Source of the DNA: an uncultured Oscillospiraceae bacterium
GTDB taxonomy: Bacteria > Bacillota > Clostridia > Oscillospirales > Oscillospiraceae
Direction: 5' to 3'
NCBI GenBank assembly: GCA_910577805.1
Contig: CAJTOE010000106.1
Span: 1-8,627, forward strand
Length of the DNA: 8,627 nt
The notes beneath the pieces were generated by a model, which searched no databases, was not told where the DNA came from, and saw only the letters and a program-made list of their open reading frames with translations. The position numbers were made by a program, and so were the translations under genes. The stretch's first letter is position 1. Every line of letters begins with the position of its first letter. This document shows, one piece after another, positions 1 to 5,371 of this stretch.

Positions 1-31
1 GAAACATGACATACTGCCGTCCGGTTTCGCC

Positions 32-40
32 TGATATAAT
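32..40 (+). promoter_or_regulatory. Extended -10 promoter of the DUF3795-like gene
   Basis: A perfect TATAAT at 35-40 is preceded by TG at 32-33, giving an extended -10 (TGATATAAT). No convincing -35 hexamer lies 16-18 nt upstream, which fits an extended -10 promoter. Transcription would start near 47, leaving a leader of about 25 nt before the ATG at 73. Confidence 0.6.
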
Positions 41-72
41 ACAGTCACCAAAACACAGAGAGGATGTTACAT

Positions 73-345
73 ATGATCGAATCCAGGTGCGGACTGCTTT
101 GCAGCGAATGCAGCTTCCGGGAGCAGATGGGATGCAAGGGGTGCGTGGCAATGGACAAACCCTTCTGGGCTGACAGCTGCCCGCTCAAAAGCTGCTGCGA
201 GGCCAAGGGCCACAGCCACTGCGGCAAATGCGCGGACTTCGTATGCGGCCAGCTGCACACCTTTGCCTACAATATGGAGCAGAGCGACAACGGCGCCCGG
301 CTGGAACAGTGCAAAAAATGGAAGGAAGCTCCCCCAACGACTTGA
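73..345 (+). CDS. Small cysteine-rich DUF3795-like protein
   Basis: This is a 90-residue protein with 12 cysteines, at residues 6, 10, 13, 21, 24, 36, 41, 42, 50, 53, 58 and 80. It opens with CGLLCSEC and continues with CxxC pairs at 21-24 and 50-53. This resembles the DUF3795 family, whose members begin with a CG-x-C-x2-C motif and are thought to bind zinc or another metal; the biochemical role is unknown. It has no signal peptide or membrane segment, so it should be cytoplasmic. I chose the ATG at 73 over the one at 64 because AGAGAGG (57-63) lies 9 nt before it and overlaps no later start. The last codons (EAPPTT) are encoded by the left arm and loop of a terminator hairpin, and the TGA sits in the loop. 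It is monocistronic and convergent with the ABC-F gene. Assignment to DUF3795 is from motif memory. Confidence 0.8.
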   Translation: MIESRCGLLCSECSFREQMGCKGCVAMDKPFWADSCPLKSCCEAKGHSHCGKCADFVCGQLHTFAYNMEQSDNGARLEQCKKWKEAPPTT

Positions 346-368
346 TTGGGGGAGCTTTCCTCCGTTTT
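326..368. terminator. Bidirectional terminator shared by two convergent genes
   Basis: A perfect 12-bp stem (AAGCTCCCCCAA at 326-337, TTGGGGGAGCTT at 346-357) encloses an 8-nt loop. On the plus strand GTTTTTA follows at 364-370. On the minus strand a six-T run (the A-run at 313-318) follows 7 nt after the hairpin. It ends the DUF3795-like gene, whose stop codon is in the loop, and the ABC-F gene, whose TAA lies 11 nt before the stem. Confidence 0.75.
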
Positions 369-1834
369 TACGGCGAAAGACAGATACGCTTGGTCGCAAT
401 GGTCTCCTGAAACACCTGGTCGTGCTCCACAAAAATCATGGTCGGCGAGAACTGGCATAAAAGCTCTTCGATCTGCATCCGAGAATACACGTCAATAAAA
501 TTGAGCGGCTCGTCCCAGATATACAGGTGCGCCCGCTGACAGAGGCTCCGGGCCAGCAGCACCTTCTTTTTCTGGCCCTCTGAAAAGTCCTCTATCGCTT
601 TTTCAAACTGTGCCCGCTGGAAATCCATCTTTCTTAATATGGTCTTGAACAAGCTCTCCTCGATTTGGCTCTGCTTTGCAAATTCTGTGAGTGAGCCGCG
701 CAGATGGTCCGTGTTCTGGGGCACGTAGGAAATGACCAGGCCGGAGCCTATGGTCAGTTCACCGGTATGCTCCACCGGCTCCCCCAACAGCAGTTTCAGG
801 AGACTGCTTTTGCCGCTGCCGTTTTTTCCCTCCAGCGCGACCCTCTCCCCTCTCTGAATCGTGAAGGAAATGGGTTCGCACACGCGCCTTCCGTCGTAAA
901 CGGCGCTGACCTCGGAAAATACCACTAACCGTTCCGCGTGGTAGCTCTGGGGAAACAGCTTCAGGCTCTCCGCTGTCTCTACGTTTTTCAGAAGCTTGGA
1001 TTTGTCCTCCAGGGCCTGCTTCTGCCGTGCCTCGATCGACTTGGAGCGCTTCATCATCTTAGCAGCCTTGTGGCCGATAAAGCCCTTGTCATAAGCGCCT
1101 ATTTTCGAGGCCTCTGTACGGTCCGACCAGACGGCGGAGCGCCGCGCCGCCTGCTGGAGACGCTTCACGTCCTTTTGCAGACGCTCATTCTGTGTGCGCT
1201 CGAACTCCTGCTGGCGGGTGAAGTTGTCCATCCAGGAGGTGAAATTTCCGCTCTGCACCTCGATATCGGCCCGGTTCAGAGAAAGAATGTGGTCCACACA
1301 GCCATCCAGAAAATGGCGGTCGTGGGATACCAGAATAAAACTCTTTTTCCGCTTCAGATACGCCGCAACCAGCTCCCGTCCCGCACGGTCCAGGTGATTG
1401 GTCGGCTCGTCGATCAGCAGAAAATGTCCCTCATTGAGGAACAGCGCCGCCAGTAGCACCTTGGTCTGTTCTCCGTGGGAGAGGGTCGAAAAGGGGCGGT
1501 CCAATACGCTGTCATCCACCTCCAGGCAGGACAGCTCCCGCATCCGCTCCCAGTCCTCCGCCGCAGGACACACGTCCTCCAGCACCTCCGCCGTTCTTCG
1601 GGACGGTTCCCGGACCGGATAGGGAAAATAGTCGAACTGCACCGAGGTCTGAATGGTCCCGCTGTACTCGTGCAGACCCAGCAGGAGCTTTAAAAAAGTC
1701 GTTTTCCCCCGGCCGTTCCGGCCGATGAAGCCCAGCTTCCAGTCTGTGTCGATTTGAAAATTGACGTTCTCAAAAACAGGCTCTCCGTTCGACGGATAGG
1801 CAAACGTCAGCCCTTCTACTTTAATCATTGACAT
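368..1834 (-). CDS. ABC-F ribosome protection ATPase, Lsa family
   Basis: This 488-residue soluble protein has two ABC ATPase domains and no membrane domain, the ABC-F layout. Domain 1 has Walker A GRNGRGKT (38-45), signature LSHGEQ (118-123), Walker B LLIDEP (139-144) and switch histidine 171. Domain 2 has Walker A GKNGSGKSS (336-344), signature SEGQK (418-422), Walker B YIWDEP (438-443) and histidine 471. Both catalytic glutamates are present. The charged linker (about 190-300), the phrase DTDWKLGFIGRNGRGKTT and the YIWDEPLNFIDV stretch match my recollection of Lsa-type proteins. These bind the ribosomal E site and dislodge lincosamides, streptogramin A and pleuromutilins. I chose the ATG at 1834 because GGGGGGA lies 6 nt upstream; the TTG at 1849 lies upstream of that ribosome binding site. 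The preceding leader carries an attenuator. It could instead be a housekeeping ABC-F translation factor, but the regulatory leader argues for resistance. Confidence 0.88.
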   Translation of the reverse strand: MSMIKVEGLTFAYPSNGEPVFENVNFQIDTDWKLGFIGRNGRGKTTFLKLLLGLHEYSGTIQTSVQFDYFPYPVREPSRRTAEVLEDVCPAAEDWERMRELSCLEVDDSVLDRPFSTLSHGEQTKVLLAALFLNEGHFLLIDEPTNHLDRAGRELVAAYLKRKKSFILVSHDRHFLDGCVDHILSLNRADIEVQSGNFTSWMDNFTRQQEFERTQNERLQKDVKRLQQAARRSAVWSDRTEASKIGAYDKGFIGHKAAKMMKRSKSIEARQKQALEDKSKLLKNVETAESLKLFPQSYHAERLVVFSEVSAVYDGRRVCEPISFTIQRGERVALEGKNGSGKSSLLKLLLGEPVEHTGELTIGSGLVISYVPQNTDHLRGSLTEFAKQSQIEESLFKTILRKMDFQRAQFEKAIEDFSEGQKKKVLLARSLCQRAHLYIWDEPLNFIDVYSRMQIEELLCQFSPTMIFVEHDQVFQETIATKRICLSP

Positions 1835-1840
1835 GCAAAA

Positions 1841-1847
1841 TCCCCCC
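1841..1847 (-). promoter_or_regulatory. Ribosome binding site fixing the ABC-F start
   Basis: GGGGGGA lies 6 nt upstream of the ATG at 1834. It sits only 7 nt beyond the T-run of the leader terminator, so it is transcribed only when the terminator is read through. Confidence 0.65.
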
Positions 1848-1854
1848 AAGATAT

Positions 1855-1894
1855 AAAAATAAGAGCTGCAAGAAAGTTCATTCTTGCAGCTCTT
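1855..1894 (-). terminator. Leader (attenuator) terminator of the ABC-F gene
   Basis: A perfect 14-bp stem, AAGAGCTGCAAGAA (1894-1881) and TTCTTGCAGCTCTT (1874-1861), has a 6-nt loop TGAACT. ATTTTTAT follows directly on the minus strand. This is a textbook Rho-independent terminator. It lies between the promoter at 2077-2105 and the ABC-F ribosome binding site, with no intervening gene except short upstream ORFs, so it is best read as an attenuator. The T-run is interrupted after five T, allowing some basal read-through. Confidence 0.85.
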
Positions 1895-1946
1895 TTCCGC
1901 ACAAAGAGTACCGCCCCCAAATGGGTGCAGTTATTTTAACGGATGG

Positions 1947-2003
1947 TCAAAGAGGCGTTTCACTTTCTTGCAATGGGCGCAATGATACCCTTCTGTCAGG
2001 CAT
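1947..2003 (-). CDS. Possible second leader peptide (18 aa)
   Basis: An 18-codon ORF, MPDRRVSLRPLQESETPL, begins 17 nt after the first upstream ORF and spans pairing segment 2. Its ribosome binding site is weak, with only GGAT or CGGTG upstream. Its ATG lies in the stem of a small hairpin (2005-1983; TGATGCC with GGTATCA plus flanking G-U pairs), so translation might depend on ribosomes arriving from the first ORF. It may be fortuitous. Confidence 0.3.
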   Translation of the reverse strand: MPDRRVSLRPLQESETPL

Positions 2004-2020
2004 CACCGCACGATCCAATT

Positions 2021-2044
2021 TTACTTGCAAGAAGTGTTGCGCAT
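2021..2044 (-). CDS. Leader peptide MRNTSCK of the ABC-F gene
   Basis: This seven-codon ORF (ATG CGC AAC ACT TCT TGC AAG TAA) has AGGGG at 2056-2052, 7 nt before the ATG. It is the first start codon with a good ribosome binding site, about 26 nt after the predicted transcription start. Codons 3-7 make up pairing segment 1 of the leader, so a ribosome held on them would prevent the 1:2 helix. Very short ORFs suit drugs that block initiation or early elongation. The peptide itself matches no leader I know. Function is inferred from placement. Confidence 0.65.
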   Translation of the reverse strand: MRNTSCK

Positions 2045-2076
2045 CGTCCCACCCCTGTTTCTTTAAGATTGCATGT

Positions 2077-2105
2077 AGTATAGCAGATTGTTTTGGGAAA
2101 TGCAA
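2077..2105 (-). promoter_or_regulatory. Promoter of the ABC-F leader transcript
   Basis: The -10 is TATACT (2082-2077), preceded by TGC as an extended -10. TTGCAT (2105-2100) lies 17 nt upstream as a partial -35. An A/T-rich tract (about 2106-2130, with A6 and T5 runs) upstream could act as an UP element. Predicted start is near 2070. Confidence 0.7.
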
Positions 2106-2159
2106 GCTTAAAATGAAAAATTTTTTGATTTGTAACGTAGAGCGGTCCTTCGGCTTTTT

Positions 2160-2323
2160 ACACCCTCATCCGTCACGGCTTCGCCGTGCCACCTTCCCCC
2201 GTGAGGGGGAAGGCTTATCGCTGCGTCTATCGATACTACTCCGCAGTTGGGCAAGTGCCGTTGTCCGAGCCTTCCCCCTAATGGGGGAAGGTGGCTGGCC
2301 GCAGGCCAGACGGATGAGGGTGT
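2160..2323. repeat. MITE-like palindromic intergenic repeat
   Basis: This 164-bp element is bounded by perfect 15-bp inverted termini, ACACCCTCATCCGTC (2160-2174) and its complement (2309-2323). Each half holds two hairpins. The left half has ACGGC-ttc-GCCGT (2175-2187) and CCTTCCCCC-gtga-GGGGGAAGG (2192-2213). The right half has CCTTCCCCC-taat-GGGGGAAGG (2270-2291) and CTGGCC-gca-GGCCAG (2295-2309). A core of about 55 bp without strong symmetry (2214-2269) separates them. It encodes nothing. Imperfect inverted symmetry extends outward (AGAGCGGT at 2139-2146, ACCGCGCTCT at 2327-2336), so the true element may be longer. Similar multi-copy elements are common in Oscillospirales genomes. It sits between the M3 peptidase stop and the ABC-F promoter, where no other terminator is visible, so it may also stop or stabilise the M3 transcript. 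Confidence 0.75.
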
Positions 2324-2344
2324 TCTACCGCGCTCTGAATCAAC

Positions 2345-4021
2345 TTACGCCGCCTGAAGCTGCTCCAAATCGATGTCCGCATAATCGGCCAAAACTTCAG
2401 CGATCTCCTCGACACAGTTGGAGTCAAAGGGGTCGCTCAGTCCGCACTGCTCCAGCGGCTCCCGATACTGGGCGTTGTTCGTGAACTGGGTGATCTGGTC
2501 GTAAATCTCCAGCGCATGGTCCCGGTCCTGCTGTGCGGTCTCCCAGATCTCCAGAGCGGAGATGGCGGAGGTTGCATAGCTGATATAGTAGAACGGCGAT
2601 TCAAAGTGGTGGGGTATCTCCACCCACTCGTAGTACATCTCGTACATCCCAAACTGGGTATCCAATTCGGCATGGACCGCGTTCAGCTCATCCAGAGTCG
2701 CGTCCGGATTCTCGTATACCCACTGCTGAAACTTGTCCTCCGAACAGCCGCTGAGTACCGCATAAAGCAGGTCCTTCAAGCTGGCCAGACGCATCAAATC
2801 CGCATCCTTCCCGTAGAGCTGGTCATAGGCCTCGTGCATCAGCACCTCAAGCCCCTGGGAGTGGACCTCGGCAATGTCCAGGTTGTTGCCATCGTTCCAA
2901 AGAGCGGGCTGGCTGAGGTAAAAGTTGTAGTAGTGCCCGAACTCATGGAAAATGGTGGTGGGGTCCTGATAGACAGCGGTATTGACAAACAGATATGGGG
3001 CGTTTTGTCCGCTGATGTAACTGGTAAAGGCTGATACCATCTTGCTGTCGCCTCCGCCGAAATCATAGAGCTTGCGTTCCTCCATAAATTCCAGGGCTTC
3101 CAGCATTTTCTCCGGGTAGCCGTTGGGCAGCGTACTGCGCAGGGTGGGCACGCCGTCCTCCCAGCTGGCCTCCAGCCGCTCCTCGATGCTCATGATCCGC
3201 AGGGTATATTCAGCTTCCAGCTCCTGGTAAAGAGGGACCAAGTGTTCCTGGACAGACTGGGCAAATTGGGCGGCTTCCTCCGGCGTAAAGTCCCGGAAGA
3301 AGCACTGATAGGCGTAGTCGGTATACCGGGAAAAACCCAATGTCTGCGCGATCTGTACCCGCAGCTGGACGAGCTGCATATAGATGTCACCCAACTCCTG
3401 GTTGCGCTGCTGGGAGATTTCCGTGTACCCCTCCATGTACTGCTTGAGGGTGATGTCCCCCTCAATGTAGTCCTCATAGAGCTGTTCCCGGCCGTCCTCC
3501 TGGATGGCGAGCTTGTTGTACTGGTTGACCAGCTGCTGCTCCTGCACAGTCAAAGCCTCGATTTCCGGGGCGTTGAGCTGGGCATTGCTTTCATACCGGG
3601 CAATAAAATCCTCCCCCCAGGCCTCTCGCGCGGCCGGTCCGCAGGAGGAGTCCAAAATGCGCCCTGTCAGCTCCAGCATCCGGTTGTCCAGTATCGTATA
3701 CTGTTCGTCCAGCCAGGCGACCTCGTCCTCGTAGTAGGTGTCGTCCAGGTCCAGGTAATTGCGGATAGTAGCCAACGCGTAGTTGTCGTCAAACTGAAGG
3801 AGCTGGTCCATAAGCTGCTGGTACAGCTCCAGCACCTGTTCGTCTCCAGCGTCCGCCGCCTCCAGAGCCTCATCCAGCGTGGTGTGGATCGCGTCCACGT
3901 CCGGACGGGTGTACTTCATCTGCTCAAAGGACGCGCCCGCCTGCGGCTGTTTCGGCGCGCAGGCGGTGAGAGTCAGACATAAAATCAGGAAAAATGCAAA
4001 TAAGCGCCGGATGCGTCGCAT
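2345..4021 (-). CDS. Exported M3-family zinc metallopeptidase (lipoprotein)
   Basis: This is a 558-residue protein related to oligoendopeptidases of family M3. The zinc site is HEFGH (359-363) with the third ligand glutamate at 385 in IAEVHSQGLE. The C-terminal YYISYATSAISALEIW segment (478-493) is the usual M3 substrate-binding helix region. The N-terminus has RRIRR, a hydrophobic stretch and the lipobox LTAC with the lipidated cysteine at 21, so it should be anchored on the outer face of the membrane. An acidic helical domain follows (about 30-280). It likely cleaves peptides outside the cell; the substrate is unknown. The ATG at 4021 overlaps the trxA stop by one base (TGATG), and GGAGG lies 10 nt upstream within trxA, implying translational coupling. 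The GTG at 4024 is an alternative start with better spacing. Last gene of the trxB-trxA operon. Confidence 0.88.
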   Translation of the reverse strand: MRRIRRLFAFFLILCLTLTACAPKQPQAGASFEQMKYTRPDVDAIHTTLDEALEAADAGDEQVLELYQQLMDQLLQFDDNYALATIRNYLDLDDTYYEDEVAWLDEQYTILDNRMLELTGRILDSSCGPAAREAWGEDFIARYESNAQLNAPEIEALTVQEQQLVNQYNKLAIQEDGREQLYEDYIEGDITLKQYMEGYTEISQQRNQELGDIYMQLVQLRVQIAQTLGFSRYTDYAYQCFFRDFTPEEAAQFAQSVQEHLVPLYQELEAEYTLRIMSIEERLEASWEDGVPTLRSTLPNGYPEKMLEALEFMEERKLYDFGGGDSKMVSAFTSYISGQNAPYLFVNTAVYQDPTTIFHEFGHYYNFYLSQPALWNDGNNLDIAEVHSQGLEVLMHEAYDQLYGKDADLMRLASLKDLLYAVLSGCSEDKFQQWVYENPDATLDELNAVHAELDTQFGMYEMYYEWVEIPHHFESPFYYISYATSAISALEIWETAQQDRDHALEIYDQITQFTNNAQYREPLEQCGLSDPFDSNCVEEIAEVLADYADIDLEQLQAA

Positions 4022-4338
4022 CACAGATTTTCCTCCAAAATGCTGGTGAAGGCGGCGGGAGGAAGCAGACCCACCTGACGCGTGACCTCCTCCCCGTCCT
4101 TGAAGAAAATGACGGTGGGGATGGACATCACGCCGTAGCGCATGGCCAGCTCCTGCTCCTCGTCCACGTTGACCTTGCCAATCACGGCTTTGCCCTCATA
4201 CTCCTGGGCCAGCTGGTCAATGACGGGGCCAAGCATCTTGCAGGGACCGCACCACTCCGCCCAGAAATCCACCATCATCAGCTCGCCCTTACCCAGGGCC
4301 TCATCAAAGGTTTCCTTGTTAAAATGCTCCAGTGCCAT
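4021..4338 (-). CDS. trxA: Thioredoxin
   Basis: The 105-residue protein has full family length. It carries FWAEWCGPCK with redox cysteines 30 and 33, the cis-proline at 74 in MSIPTV, and the buried aspartate 24 in VDFW. It reduces protein disulfides in the cytoplasm and is presumably recharged by the reductase encoded just upstream. I chose the ATG at 4338, which matches the usual N-terminus; AAAGGA, within the end of trxB, lies upstream. Only 7 nt separate it from the trxB stop, and its own stop overlaps the start of the M3 peptidase gene, so the three genes form one operon. Confidence 0.95.
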   Translation of the reverse strand: MALEHFNKETFDEALGKGELMMVDFWAEWCGPCKMLGPVIDQLAQEYEGKAVIGKVNVDEEQELAMRYGVMSIPTVIFFKDGEEVTRQVGLLPPAAFTSILEENL

Positions 4339-4345
4339 GTTTATT

Positions 4346-5185
4346 TCATCCTTTCTGAATCGTTTCTGCATCTTTCTGCATCGTTTTGTTATACTCTGCC
4401 GCCGAAAGTCCGGCGATCAGACCTTCTCCCACCGCCTTGGAGACTTGCAGGGGTGCCCCAGTGCAGTCCCCGGCGGCGAAAAGACCCGGTAGATTGGTTG
4501 CCATCCGCCGGTCCACCACGATTGCCCCCCGCTGCGTCTCCAGACCGGGGAACAGGTCGGTGGGGGCCACGGCCTCGCGCAGGATAAACACCCCGTCACA
4601 GGGGATGTCCTCGCCGCCGCTGTTCACAGCGGTGACCGTCTGCTCCCCCTTGATCTCCAGCTTGTCGGATTTTTTAGGGGCAAGGTAAGTCACTTGACAG
4701 CCCAAAGAGCGCAGGTACTCTGCCTCGGCGGGCGCGTCGGCGGACAGCCCAAGCACCACGACGGACTTGTTCCGGTAAAGCATTCCGTCGCAGGTGGCGC
4801 AGTAGCTCACTCCCCGGCCCAGATACGTCTCCTCGCCGGGGTATTTTGCCGTGCGCACCACGCCGGGGGCCAGAATCAGGGCCGCGCCCTCGTAGACCTG
4901 ACTGCCCACGGTCAGATGCCAGCCGTTCCAGTTCATTGCGGACACCACCCGTCCGGTGACGAACTCCACCCCTAAGTCCTGGGCGTGCTGGTAAAATTCC
5001 TCCAGCATCTGCACGCCGGTCCGGGCGGGAAGGCCCAGGTAGTTGTCCACCCGCTCGGCGCGGGCCAAGGGGCTGTCCTGCCAGCGGTTGCCGATGACCA
5101 GTACGGATTGGCTGCGGACTCGTGCGGTCACCGCTGCGGAGAGTCCCGCCGGACCGCCGCCCAGGACCAGTATGTCGTAGCGCAT
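4346..5185 (-). CDS. trxB: Thioredoxin reductase-like flavoprotein lacking NADPH motifs
   Basis: This 279-residue flavoprotein is shorter than the usual 305-320. FAD-binding motifs are intact: GGGPAG at 9-14, ILAPG at 104-108 and GLFAAGDCTGAPLQ at 234-247. The redox centre CATC is at 129-132. In the second nucleotide domain the expected GGGxSA reads GLSADAP (146-152). The HRRxxFR motif that holds the NADPH phosphate is replaced by YLAPKKSDK (167-175), and about 25 residues after it are missing. Thioredoxin reductases of this kind in clostridia (FFTR type) take electrons from ferredoxin instead of NADPH; that is the likeliest reading here. The start at 5185 has AAAGGAGG 7 nt upstream. It is the first gene of the trxB-trxA-M3 operon, consistent with reducing the adjacent thioredoxin. 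Electron donor is inferred. Confidence 0.88.
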   Translation of the reverse strand: MRYDILVLGGGPAGLSAAVTARVRSQSVLVIGNRWQDSPLARAERVDNYLGLPARTGVQMLEEFYQHAQDLGVEFVTGRVVSAMNWNGWHLTVGSQVYEGAALILAPGVVRTAKYPGEETYLGRGVSYCATCDGMLYRNKSVVVLGLSADAPAEAEYLRSLGCQVTYLAPKKSDKLEIKGEQTVTAVNSGGEDIPCDGVFILREAVAPTDLFPGLETQRGAIVVDRRMATNLPGLFAAGDCTGAPLQVSKAVGEGLIAGLSAAEYNKTMQKDAETIQKG

Positions 5186-5223
5186 GGTAAAGCCTCCTTT
5201 ATGTGTGGGAAAGGTTCCACTCT

Positions 5224-5251
5224 ATTATACCCTAATTTTTCAACTTGACAA
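5224..5251 (-). promoter_or_regulatory. Promoter of the trxB-trxA-M3 peptidase operon
   Basis: A perfect -10 TATAAT (5229-5224) and a -35 TTGTCA (5251-5246; five of six consensus bases) are spaced 16 nt apart. Transcription should start near 5217, giving a leader of about 30 nt that contains the trxB ribosome binding site. Confidence 0.8.
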
Positions 5252-5329
5252 GAGGAGATTGCAGAGGGAGCGGTAATTTGTAACGGAGCGTTTCTTGGGG
5301 CAGCTGCCATTTTCCGCGCCTTTCCCGTG

Positions 5330-5365
5330 AAACAACAAGACCTCCGGCAGAAACCAGAGGTCTTG
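5330..5365 (-). terminator. Terminator of putP
   Basis: A 9-bp stem (CAAGACCTC at 5336-5344 and GAGGTCTTG at 5357-5365) with a 12-nt loop starts 6 nt past the putP stop. On the minus strand TTGTTT follows. On the plus strand the same hairpin is followed by ACTTTTTT, a better tract, but no plus-strand gene reads into it. Confidence 0.7.
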
Positions 5366-5371
5366 ACTTTT

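Larger units (their letters stand above)
1835..2070 (-). promoter_or_regulatory. Attenuating 5' leader of the ABC-F gene
   Basis: The leader is about 235 nt and contains, in transcription order, four related segments. Segment 1 is CACTTCTTGCAA (2036-2025), inside the first upstream ORF. Segment 2 is TTGCAAGAAAGTG (1973-1961). Segments 3 and 4 are the terminator arms (1894-1881 and 1874-1861). Segment 1 pairs with 2 over 12 bp with one bulged A. Segment 2 also pairs with segment 4 plus loop over 11 bp (TGCAAGAAAGT with ACTTTCTTGCA). Segments 3 and 4 form the 14-bp terminator. Inferred model: with free ribosomes 1:2 and 3:4 form and transcription stops. A drug-stalled ribosome on the upstream ORF covers segment 1, frees segment 2 to capture segment 4, and transcription continues. 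Ribosome-mediated attenuation is known for ABC-F and other resistance genes; its operation here is inference from the pairing. Confidence 0.75.

Noticed and set aside
1825..1881. An 18-codon hydrophobic ORF (MNFLAALIFISWGDFACQ) beginning in the attenuator loop and ending in an ATGA overlap with the third codon of the ABC-F gene
   Set aside because: It has no proper ribosome binding site, it starts inside a perfect terminator stem-loop, and its frame follows from the hairpin sequence. Coupling to an internal ATG of the main gene is less likely than use of the ATG at 1834 with its own GGGGGGA.
2160..2323. CRISPR-like repeats, suggested by recurring CCTTCCCCC
   Set aside because: There are only two copies, each inside its own hairpin, in inverted overall arrangement, and no regular spacers; an inverted-terminus element explains it.
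1828..2484. A 218-codon plus-strand frame across the leader and repeat region
   Set aside because: It runs through the antisense of the attenuator, the palindromic repeat and the 3' end of the M3 gene; its translation is low-complexity and matches nothing.
3242..3982. A 246-codon open frame on the plus strand
   Set aside because: It is antisense to the M3 peptidase gene and Leu/Val-rich as expected from complemented acidic helical codons; it has no family features.
5296..5310. The 10-bp palindrome GGCAGCTGCC (5299-5308) as an operator for the trx operon
   Set aside because: It lies about 50 bp upstream of the -35, is a short common palindrome and has no second copy in the window.
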